DNA of 64,000 nt from Cristatella mucedo (taxonomy: Eukaryota; Bryozoa; Phylactolaemata; Cristatellidae). This document shows positions 26,101 to 38,100 of this stretch, in pieces. The notes beneath the pieces were generated by a model. The model was not told the origin of the DNA. It worked only from the letters and a program-made list of their open reading frames with translations, and searched no databases. Within the stretch, counting starts at the first letter, position 1; each line of letters starts with the position of its first letter. Both the position numbers and the translations under genes were made by a program. Location of the stretch: contig WPIO01000004.1 of assembly GCA_009760855.2 (NCBI GenBank), positions 479,501-543,500 on the forward strand. The letters run 5' to 3'.

Positions 26101-29100
26101 GACTAGCTTCTTTTCTTTAAACCTCTTCTGGCCACGTCCTCTCTCCTTTCGCGTTGCCGATCTTTGCAGCACCGAGCAGCTCGTCACAGTCATCAGTCAA
26201 ACACTTTCATTCATGAGTGAGTGAGTTTTCGTTGTCTGTTGCATCAAGGGCAACGTGTGAAACAAAATGTACGCCTGCATGCCATTGACAAGAGGGTTGG
26301 GCAAGCTTGATCTTAATCTGCCCACGCGTGGAAAGCAGGATGCAGTTTTGGCAAGAGTTGTGACCACTCTGTTTTTGCCTGCTGTGCAGTTTGATACTTG
26401 ACGATCAAAGTGGCAAGTAAAGGAGCACCATGCTGTGCGTCTCTGAAGTATACGATATGACGTTACTCACGGTGAAGATTAAGATAATTTGCCTATCTCT
26501 TGTAAAGGTGTTTGCATCAGGCTAAAATATTTTTACTTGTCGGAGGACAAAATCTTTGGTGTCAAAGCCGTCATGCCTGATCAAGTCGGCTCTGACTTTG
26601 AGGCCCGCACGACCCAATTGGATCGTGCCTCCTATTCCAGCAGCATAGTCAAGAGCAGCACCTGGCAGCGATGCTGCTCCTGCCATTTGGCTAAGTGAAG
26701 TAAACTGGCTGCCACTGGCATGGTCGGCTCAGGTCATGATTACAATGTTTAACTTTTTCACTTTTTTTTGAGTTGCCTGTATTCTCGGAAGTGTATTTTG
26801 GTCAAATGCTTTGCACCGAGCATTTTAGAGTATGCGCCTCAGGAGTTCTCTGGAGGCCCGTCTACGGCTAAAGGTTAATGTCTAAAGGTCTAAGGCTAGC
26901 CTCAATTCACCATCGGTACCTTTGTAGTTGGGAATCTTTCAACTAGCACAGCGACTTCCTGCAAGTGGTTGTAAGCTGAGGCACTCAAATACCTTGGAAA
27001 GTCTGCCAAAACAACAAGCCCCTGGTTGATGCATCATGAAATTAGCTTGCTTACTAGATTATATTGATTTAGTCTGCCTTTCACTCTGTGGCTAAGAATG
27101 CTGAATCTTTTCTCTATCTCACTCGCTGAGATTGGAGTAGGGTTATCAATTTCACGATTTCATGTTACACTTCTGATCGATCATCATTGACTTCAAGTGT
27201 CAAAGAGCAGATACACTATTATGGGGACTTACACCTACTTCTCAAAGCTTTGCATCAGCATGGCATTGTAACAATTTACCTATCAAAGCTTTCCATCCAT
27301 TTCTCCAACAGATGGCATTGCAACGATCCCGTCTGTTAGTAGGGTCTGTGAATCCTTGTATATGTTGTCCCAAGCTATCTCTCTATGATGGCCCTTCCTA
27401 CCGTGTACTTAATGCCTACATTTAATTATTCCATCTGCAGAGAAGACAGTGGTTGGGAGAAATGACCCGGAATTAGTGGTAAGACGGTAATATTTTTACA
27501 GACGTTGCTCTGCTGCTGTTAGCATGTCCAGTCAGAACTAAGCCGCAAACACTGTGCTCCTGACCGTGCTAGTTTCAGCCGATGTGATAATAATAATAAT
27601 AATGCACTTGATAAAGCACCCTCAGAGAACTTAATCTCTTTCTAGGCGCTTTACATTTGCTGCAAAGGGAAATGCAATTGAATGGTGAGTAATATCATGC
27701 TTGATAAACAACTTGAATAGCATGGTTAGGGGTGACATGCACAAGGTCAGCATGCAAATGTGTTTAGTGGCAGCATGCACAGTGTCAGCACGCATAAGCA
27801 CATCAAGGACGAATCACAGGGACCCACTAAATGCTGTCCTAAATAGGTGTTTTCAAGTTCTTTTTAAACGTGGTCAAGTCATGGGATGTACTGACGCAAG
27901 TCGGGAGGGAGTTCCAGGCTTTGGGAGCATAAGAACTAAATGCACGGTCTCCAAAGGATTTGAGGTTTGTACGGGGTATTGGTAGACTGCTGGATTCCGA
28001 AATGTGGGTGGTACGATGCTTGGCCTGGTGGGGGAGTACATCTGAGAGATAGGCTGGAACCAAAGAATGAGTGACCTAAAAGTGAGCAACAAAACCTTGA
28101 AGTCAATCTCTTGCTTGACCGGTAGCCAGTGCATGTCGGCGAGAAGTGTTGTGATGTGGCAACTGCGCCGCTGACGACAGACAAGCCTATCTGCGGAGTT
28201 TTGCACCAGCTGCAATTGCCTGATCGCACAAGCCGGTAGGCCAGTGACCAGTGAGTTGCAGAAGTCGAGACCGGATGTCACGAATGCATGGACCAACTTA
28301 GATGTGGTATCCTTATCTAAACAAGCCCGAATTTCAGCAATGTTATGCAGCTAAAAGTAAGCAGATTTGACTGTGGAGCTGATGTGGTCGTCTAACGAGA
28401 GGTCACTTTGGAACATGACACCTAGATTTCGAGCTGATTCAACAGGAGATATGCTAGCAGAGCCAATTTTGAGCGTCAGCCTTTCCAATTTATGAATCAC
28501 ACTGGGTTTGCCCATAACTAGTAAGTTAGTTTTATCATCGTTTAGTTTTAGGAAATTTGCTGCCATCCATGTGCGGATGTCATCAATACATGCAGCAAGT
28601 GAGTTTAGAGAATTTGAGGTGCTCGAAGGCTGGGAGGGATCAAAGCAACGGTACAACTGTAACGCCGAAGGCTCGGCGGGGTAGGCTTTACCTGCTGCTT
28701 ACCTAGCGGCGTAACCTAGCGCCTAATGCCGTTCGGTGCGCGCCTACGCGAAATAAGCTGGCCGCCACGAAACAAGCGTTTCTGGCGCTGACCTGCTTAC
28801 CGTTACTAAAGGGGTTCGTGAGTCCGCGGCATGAATTGGAAAGCGAGACACACAAATTGGGGATTTTACTGTACTTTATTCGCAAGCGCACAAAGTCGCT
28901 GAGCGTCTAGTTCAGCTTTATCTCCACACTCCTTGCACTTTCTCAACTGCACTAACACTCTTGCAGAGGGAATACTCATCCACACTGAGGGCGACCCGGA
29001 CCCTAAAACCTAACCGGAAAACTCGGAATCCGTTCCCACCTGTGCCGAGGGAATACCCCAAACACGCCAACTTAAACACTCTTGCGGAGGGAATACTTCT

Positions 29101-32100
29101 CCACACTGAAGCGTGAACCGGAGCCTAAACCCTACCCGGAGAACTAGAACTCAGTTTCCACCAGTGAGACAGGAATACTCCACACACGCCAACTCAAGCA
29201 CTCCTGTGGAGGAAATACTTCTCCACACTGAAGCACGAACCGGAGCTTAAACCCTATCTGGGGAACTAGGGCTCCACACACGCCAACTACGCCTAGGTCG
29301 TACCGGCAAATCTCTATTCGGAGACCACGTGCTAGCGCGCACACACAAAACACAAACGAAACACAAAATGCCAGCTCGGGCGCGATACGACCGTATTCGG
29401 TGGAGTCCACTGAATCCTCCTAGCGCTGTCATGTCCTCTTCAGTCCATCGTCGGCGGACGGCCCGCCCTCCCCCCTTGCTTTCAGAGAAACGAGTGCGAC
29501 GGCGTCGAAGCCGGACCAAAGAAAAAAGACCATAAGACCAAGAGCTAGCGTCGCTCGACTCTTAAATACCTAGCTGAAACAATGGGGCAAGTGCTTAGTG
29601 GTATTGGTCCCGGACACCTTGGCCCATTACGGAAAGGAATTAATACCGTCCCCAGGCCACTGGAAGGGCACCTCTGTCCAGCTTGAATGGTGAATGGGTT
29701 CCAGACGATTCTTTCTTGGAAAGAGGGAAGGCTGGGGTTGACAGGCCAGCCAACATCTATCAGCAGCTTCAGCGTGTATCGGACCAATTCTAAAGGCCGA
29801 ATCGCAGTTGCTCGTCTCAGAGCTTCCTGGCTTGCTCTTAAGCACTTCCTCTCTAACCGCACTGACGCTCCTCTCTGGCTCACTGCTCCATTACAAAGGG
29901 GCTCTAGCCTGCCGCCGAACAGCTCTTGTTCGCGCTAGAATTCAGCCAAGGCCAGCAAGGCTGCTACACAACTGAGTGTCATGCGCATAGAAATGAAAGC
30001 CTAGATTGTGCTTGGCAATCACATCAGCAAGAGGGAAAGTGTAAACCGTGAAAAGAACCGGACCTAGCATGGAGCCCTGAGGTACTCCATATTTCAGAGG
30101 TACCTTGGTATCTTTGTCCATTCACGTCAATACTCTGGAGTCACCCACTGAGATTGTACCTGAACCATTGCAAAGCAGTGCAAGTGATGCCCATGCGAGA
30201 TGAGAGACGCTCTAGAAGAACTTTGTGATCGATGGTATCAAAAGCTGCCGAAAGATCGAGCAAAACAAGAAGAGACACTCTACCCATGCATTGTCGGCCT
30301 CTATTCAAATTTGACGCATCTTGCCTATGATTAGGACACTTGTTATACGTGGCTCAAGTGGTGAATGGGGCACCTTTGAGCTGAGAGAATTTGAGGTTCT
30401 CGAAGGCTGGGAGGGATCAGAGCAAAGGTACAACTGAGTGTCATTCGCATAGAAGTGAAAGCCTACATTGTGCTTGGCAATCACATCAGCGAGAGGGAGA
30501 GTATAAACGGTGAAAAGGACCGGACCTAGCACAGAGCCCTGAGGTACTCCATATTTCAGAGGCACTTCGGCTGATCTTTGTCCATTCACGTCAATGTTTG
30601 GGAGTCTTCCACTGAGATACGATCTGAACCATTGCAGAGCGATGCCAGTGATGCCCAGGCAAGATAAGAGGCGCTCTAGAAGAACTTTGTGATTGGTAGT
30701 ATCCAAAGCTGCCGAAAGATCGAGCAAAACAAGCAGAGACACTCTACCCATAGCTGCATTTCTAAGTAGGTCGTTGTATACCCTAAGCAATGCTGACTCT
30801 GTGGAGTGATTAGCTCTAAAGCCAGACTGGAACTTACTAGCAAGATTTGAAGCTTCGATATACGAGTTCAGCTGGTCTGCCACGACCCGTTCCAGTGTCT
30901 TTGATAGGAATGGTAGAAAGGAGACTGGGCGGTAGTTGCTTAAGTTCTCTTGGTCTAGTGTAGCTTTCTTGAGAAGTGGCCTGACTACAGCTTTTTTGAA
31001 AGGTGCTGGGACCTGACCTGAGGCTAATGACATATTAATGATGTTGGTTATGCATGGCAGCAGCAGATCAATGCAACGTAGGAGCAGGACAGTGGGAATA
31101 GGGTCCAGTGGACTTGTTGTCTTCTTTGATTGAGATACGAGCTTTAGGACTACATCACTAGTGACCTGTTTAAATGCAGACATTGAGGCGCAGCCAGGAA
31201 CCGAGGAACAGCATTCTAGTGGAAAGGTTGTCATCGCAGGGATGGACTCCCTGGTCTTGTCCATCTTCTGCACAAAGAACCGAGAGAAGCGATCGGCTAG
31301 ATCATCACAAGGATCATCAGGTAAGGAGCTAATCAGGGAGCGGTTGAGGAGATGGTTGATCGTCGACATAAATATTTTTGGATTGTGCATCTGTGATTCA
31401 ACAATGTTTTTATAAAAACTAGACTTAGCCTTTGCTAGGATCGATTGGTACGACCTACAGTAGTCTTCATATGCCTGTCGATGGACAGTCAGTCCTGATC
31501 TTTTGTATGCTTCTTTAAGCTTTTTCTTAGTAAACCTGGCTAGTTTAATGTCTGTGGTAAACCATAGGCCGTCTGGGCGAAGGGGCACAACTAGCTATAG
31601 TTCTTGGACAGCTGGAGATGCTGCGTGCTTGACACCAGTAAGGTAACTCGACTTCAAGTGAGCATACAGGTGCGTTCAGTTTATCAAGGTTGACCGTTCC
31701 CCTATATAAGTTACGTTTCTGATAAAGATCGCTATCTTATGTGAAAAATAATTCGAAGCATCCGAAGCTCTCTGCTCGCACGGAAGCATCTGCAATGGGT
31801 AAATATCTGCACGAGGCTCGAGATCGGCAGCCACTCACTAAAACGCCAGATCCGGTGCATTTGTACAGTCTCCCTATCTCTACCGCAAGTCTTGTGTGTT
31901 AGCATACGCCTGTGCCATCGGTTTGCGTGATCGTAACATCAGGAAGCGCCAGTGATGATCGCTGCTGCTTTCGTGTGCGCACGGTACATTCTCGCAGTTC
32001 TAACTCTCACGTGGCTCACTCATTCTTTCGTGTTATTTGGGCAAATGCAGAGCTGCATGAGGCTTTGCTGCTGCCGTGAAGGCATGGCTTGCCAGACCCG

Positions 32101-35100
32101 CATGCCTGCCTTCTCGTGGTTTCTGTAACTCGTCCACATATATGACACTGTCTTAGTTGACGTTGCCAGCCTTTGTTTGCTGGCTTTTCACCTGGTTTGA
32201 TTGCTGAAATGCTTATTGCATAGTGTCGTGCGTTGGGCTAGGTCTAATTAAATGGGTGTACTCGTGGCAGGCTGTGATTCTGACTCGTGGGATTTATCAT
32301 TGAGCACACCTCGATGGGCATTCGTGCTCCTTAACCATGTTGTCAGGTCTGTCGTTTCAGGGTCTTTCGTTTACGAATACGTCCCCCTTGGTGTTTCCTA
32401 CTCGCTCTAAAGAGGTAAGTATTGAATGTGCGCTATGCCACTGCTTTCTTCGTTAATCTTAATCTATCTTCGTAATCTTATGTAGCTGTCATCGAAAATT
32501 TAGCTGCCATCCTTCTATAGGCAGCTTTCTTTATAAATCCATTCCTGTATTCTGAAGATTTGAAGTCTCACAGACTGCTCTACATTTAAAAGGGTGGTAT
32601 CCATGCTGTTTCTAGTGTCTGTTCCTGATTGGTCGGCTGCCTCATTAGTCCTCTGATCTATTCGATCGGGCTTCGTTTGCAGCAAATGTTAAGTCCCTAG
32701 AAAGAGATTGAGTTCTCTGAGGGTGCTGTATCGTATGCATTATTATTATTATTATTATTATTATTGTTATCGCGAAGTAGACACCGCGATTTATTCTGGA
32801 AACCAGGCCCGTGAGAATATGATCCAGCCTTGCTTTTCTGTGCTGCTCAGTGAGCAATGGCTTGCAATTGGCCATCAGGCGTTCAGTTCTTGTTTCTTAA
32901 GCCATCTACTCATGGTGTCCTCTCTTGCGACCATTTCGGTTGCTTGGCAGAGACTCTAGCAGTGCATTTTAGCAGTGCCAAACCTGTCGTTCAGAGCCAT
33001 GCTTTTGATGAGCCAGTCCTTCCTCGGAGAAGTTACTCAAGGGCAACCCGATCACTGCTATGCCTCTCCTCTGTCCACATGTTTCCTAACAATGTTCAAA
33101 ACAGTACTCTCTGAGACCTTAAGCCTCGCGATTTCTAGGTTTTAATGGGCATCTCCGTGCAGCACCATCAAAACAGCTTTTGTACCCTCATAAGGGAGTG
33201 CAGCTGGAGGCATGTTCTGGTCGCGCACCGAGTGTCTCCATGGCATGGGTTGGCCTCAGCAGGTCAAGAAGACATCCCGGTACCTTGGCTGATCATTGGC
33301 AGGGACATCGTCGGTGATGAAGCAGACCAAAATAGGTTGTGCTGGATGGCATCCACGAAGGGGTGGATAGGTGGCGTGTCCCCAGTCACGTGACCCCACC
33401 TCCCCATCTGTATACACGATCAGTTGCCGACGAATGCAGTTATTTACTAAGCCAAGCATTACAAACTGCAATTTAGTGCAAAATTGTATTGACAGATCGT
33501 TACAATTTAATAATTAGTGTAGTTGTATGACTTACTTGAATACTGGCACTAGCAACAACCGAACTCAGATCGATGGACCAGGTGCCTATAAACTTTTGGA
33601 GAGCAAAGTATTACATATATTATATGTTATATACATGCAGGTCTGTGCATACAATATACTCATCTGTATGTCACAATCACAACTAACGTTTTGCTATGTT
33701 GTCGTGGGTTGCTGTAGCTGAGTCAGCTTCCGTCCCAGTCGAAATCCTGTGGTTATCGAGTTAATCCAAAGAGTGGGTCGCCATTAATGTCTGGTACGTC
33801 CAGCTGCCCGGTTTCTTTTTCCTGGATTGGACTTCTTTGTGCCCTTTCAGCTCAGCTTGTACGCCGAAGCTGCTGAAGTTAGCGCGCGGCTGAGCTGGGC
33901 TGCCACCAGGACCTCTCATCGCTGCAAGTCACGTGGTTTGAGCGAGTAAAAGAAAGAGAAGAGCGGGAGCGAGTTCTGCTTGCTTAGAAACGATATTAGC
34001 ATCGCCATATTTTAGTTGGTCTGACTAATATCACCAGGCCGATGGTGAATCCTCGGCGGCTTCTGCTGCGATCGGTGCCACTGTATTTATGTATAGTCGT
34101 GCTGCACGGCTGTTTAGAGGTCGTTTTGCAGTCAGTGCCTGAGTGACCTCTGCACAGTCGTGCCAAGCTGGCATCCAAGGAGCTTTCTTTTCCTCTTCCT
34201 TTCACCGGAAGTGGCTTTTTACTTTCACCGCGCTTCTGAATCTCTGCTTTCAGCAGCCTTTCAGTGTTTTTCGTTTGAAGCGCTTGCCAGGGCTCGAAGA
34301 TCACCACGCAGCGTCCCCCAGCCGGTTCGTTAGTGCCATCTCGTTCGTAGCTGTTCGTGGGCACAAACCCGATAACGCTGGCCGCACCGGCACTCCAAGG
34401 AGACAGCTTCGTACTGGACATGGCGACCACGGCCGTGGCGCTGGGAAAGGTAAGCTCTAGCTCATGCCGAGTCATGGCACCAGCTGCTGCTGGGTAGGCG
34501 GCCATCGCCAGACTCGCAAGCTCTCAACCTGGCGAGACCGAAAGTATAAGAAAGTACGAGGCCTGCATGCAATCTATCCACGGCAGCTGTTGACAAGATT
34601 GTCGATACTCGGGCTTTTTAGTTGTCTTTCAAATTGCATGTCCGACTTCTGCTACCGATATATTTGGACCTCGTAATGTAATGTATCTCCGTCAGTAACT
34701 CCACAAAGTCATAAAGACCATGTGGGTGTTACACAGGAGAATTTTGTATAGCACACTCACAGCCTAAACGGCTTTCTGTACGCATTCGGTAGCCAACAGA
34801 CTTCGTCTCACGCAACAAAGAGAAAGTGGGAAGCATAGCAGAGTCAGGAGAGCAGTTGAGGTAGTGAGTAGCATAGAAGTAGCAGTTCAGGACCACTGAG
34901 AAAGATGTGCCATAGTCGGCAGTTGGAGAGTAGTTGTCGTTGCGTAAGAATTGTGGAAACAAGTTCCACAGTCTAGAACCTGCAGAGCTAAAGCTTCTGT
35001 CGCCAACTGTCTTTAAGCGGAGGAATGGGACAGCTAATTTATTGTCCACACAGGACCTCAGGGCACGAACAGGCTGAAACTGATGCAGCAGTTCAGCTAG

Positions 35101-38100
35101 GTACGAAGGAGCCAAGCCGTGGCGGGCCTTGTGAGTCAACGTAAGAACTTTACTCTGTATCCTTTGCTCAACCGGCAACCATCCTAGCTCTTTCAGCACA
35201 GGAGAAACGTGCTCAAACCGCTGGGACTTGAGGACTAGCCTTGCAGCCATATTCATTGTCTGCTGTAGTGGCATAATAGCTTTCTTTGGTAGCCCAGCCA
35301 AGAGGGAATTACAATAATCAAGCCGAGACAGAACTAAAGAGCTAGTTATATTTTTTACAAGCCACTGTGGGAGACAGCTTCTAATCTTCGATAGGGATCG
35401 GATGTGATGGCTAGCTGTAGAGGCAGTCTTCCGAATGAAGCTTTAGAAACTGAGGCAGCTGTCGAACACGACACCTAGATTACGAGCACGTGGTGAAGGT
35501 CGCACAATAGCATCACCTATTAGAACAGCAAAGCCTTTTAATCCAGCCACAAACTTAGGGTGTCCTATGAGAAGCAGTTCGGTTTTATCGTCATTTAATT
35601 TCAGGAAGATTTCCGACATCCAGGATCGAATATCGGCAAGGCAAACATTCAGTTTCTCAGTTGCTGCAGCAGATTCCGACGGTTAAATGACAAATGCAAC
35701 TGAGTATCGTCAGCATAGAAGTGATATCCTATTCCATGGGCCTTAATCACTTTTCCCAGAGGTTGTGTATAAATGGAGAACAGCAAGGGACCGAGTATAG
35801 ACCATTGAGGGACACCACAGGTGACCCTTCTCATGTCTGAGACCTGACCCCCACACGACACGGATTGAACACGATCAGACAAGTATGATTTAAACCACGC
35901 CAGTGCTTCGTCTGCCAGACCGATCGTTGTTCTCAATCGTTCAAGCAGAACTTCGTGATCAATGGTGTCGGAGGCAGCAGACAGATCTAGCAGAGCTAGG
36001 GCAGTGACATTCCCGTCGTCGTTGCCACGTAGAATGTCATTGTTAACACGGTGGAGAGCAGTTTCAGTAAAGTGCTGCCTCTTGAACTCTGATTGAAATG
36101 TTTCTGACATTCCATTGTTTTCAATATGTTCAACTAGCTGCTTAGCAACAATTTTTTTCAAGAATCTTTGATAAGAACGGAAGAAGGGAAACTGGACGAC
36201 AGTTTGCTAGGACCTCTGTGTCTAATCCAGGCTTTTTAAGAATAGGTCTAACGATTGCCGATTTGAAGGACTTGGGGACGACCCCTTTTCCCAAAGAAGC
36301 ATTAAAAATTTTGGTTATGGCAGGGCTAAGTTGGTCTGCAAGAGAAGACCACAGAGATGAAGGTATAGGGTCTTCAGGAGACGAGCTCTTTTTGCTAGAC
36401 CTTATGAAGGCAGCCACATCGCAGGCAGAAACATCGGAGAACCTTTTAAGAAAGGTCACATGTTGAGGAACGGCGATTGCTTTGGTCGGAGGGGGCTTAA
36501 TGGAGGCACGAATGTGCTCAATTTTTCAGTAAAGAAGGCTGAAAACTTTTCGGCTGAGCCCTTAATATCTGGGGGGTCAGACCTCACAGCATTGACCAGT
36601 AAATGGTTTACTGTCTTATAAATCTGTTACTTGTCGGACTGGCAGGAATTCAGCTTTCTAATGAAAAAAGAAGCCCTGGTTTTTTCAAGCTTTCGGGTGT
36701 AAACTCGAAGGAAGTTTTTAAAATTGAGTAGGTGTGCCTCAGACCCAGATGACTTGAATCGACGTTCCAGCCTGCGCTTAACACGGCACATCTTAAGGAG
36801 TTTTTTTGTAAATTGAAAGGAATCTCGACGACTTTAAACACGGATAGAGCGAACAGGAGCATGCTTGTCAAGAGCACTCCTGAGTGTCATGTTCATCGCA
36901 TCAGTGAGGGTATCGAGGCTGCCGGTTGAGTCTGAATGCAGATCAAGAAGGCCTGCATCACAAACAGATTTCAAAAACTTGTTCATGTCAATGCTTTGTA
37001 AGTTACGTCGTTTGGCAAATTCGACATTGCTCTGTATGTACGAGGGAGCAGGAACGGTAAACGAGACCGAACAATGATCTGAGAGGGTCAGTGGGCACCA
37101 CAAAGTCAGTGGGGAGGACATCCTTAGTGATCACGAGATCTAGAATGTGGCCGCCGACGTGGGTGCTATGATTAACGTGTTGGGCCAAACCAAAATTCTT
37201 CAGACAGTCAAGAAATGAGCGGACCTGGCTGTTGCTAGGGTTGTCAACGTGAATATTGAAGTCTCCTACAATCAGTAACGGCCTGTCACACACAAATATT
37301 TTAGCGAGGAACTCTGAAAACTCATCTATAAACAAGTTTAGACAGCCAGAAGGAGGCCGGTATATCGCAACGGTGAGAGGCATTGTCTTTGATGAAGACC
37401 TGATAGCAACCGATTCAAACGATTACCCATGTGAGAAGCTGCAAATTTTATAGCCAAACGATTCGCGAACAACAATTGCAACCCGGCCACCAACCTTGTC
37501 AGAACGCATGGACTGATAGAATGAGAACCCGGGTGGGGTTGTCTCGGAAATACAGCTACTGGAACAAGGCGTCATCCAGGTTTCGGTAAGCAGAAATGCA
37601 TCTAGCTTCTCCTGGACCACCTGATTGCGGATAAGTAACCCCTTGGTTTTTAGCGAGCAGACATTTAGTAGGCGGAATTTAAGTGTGTCCAACAACTGTG
37701 CGACTCCGATGAAGTTGCTCATATGCTCTACCGTTTGCATCCGGCCCGGCGGATGCTGGCTCTTCGAATTTGAATTGGACCTTGGTAACGGCCGTCGGAC
37801 GACGTTTCACAACGTGCTGGGCTACGGCGGCTGGGCTACTACCTTACGAGTCGTAGATTTGATAGCCGAGCTGTTGATGGGGCGAACGCAGGATGCAGGA
37901 AGGTTCTCACTGACCCGCTGGAGAATTCCCGCCGGTAGGTATCGACTAATGGGGACATCGCATCTTATGCTAAGCAGGTCCTGTAACCCACGTCTGTTCA
38001 GCCACAAGCGTTCTATCAGGATCTCGTGTTTTTCATCGATGGTGACAGTTTTAGCATTGGGTGCTGAAATCACCTGAGCAAGCCTCTGTTTGCTTGTGTG

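Larger units (their letters stand above)
27580..30292 (-). mobile_element. LINE-A copy split by a solo LTR
   Basis: Minus-strand LINE-A. The 3' tail (ATT)n is at 27583-27603 and the hairpin at 27606-27655. RT C-terminal frames follow, including LHWLPVKQ-like and [18 protein letters not shown], up to 28657. The LTR occupies 28658-29968, and LINE-A resumes at 29969 through motifs C and B and part of motif A to about 30292, where it is 5' truncated. Frameshifts are present. The interruption point lies next to the codons before the YADD region. Confidence 0.9.
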
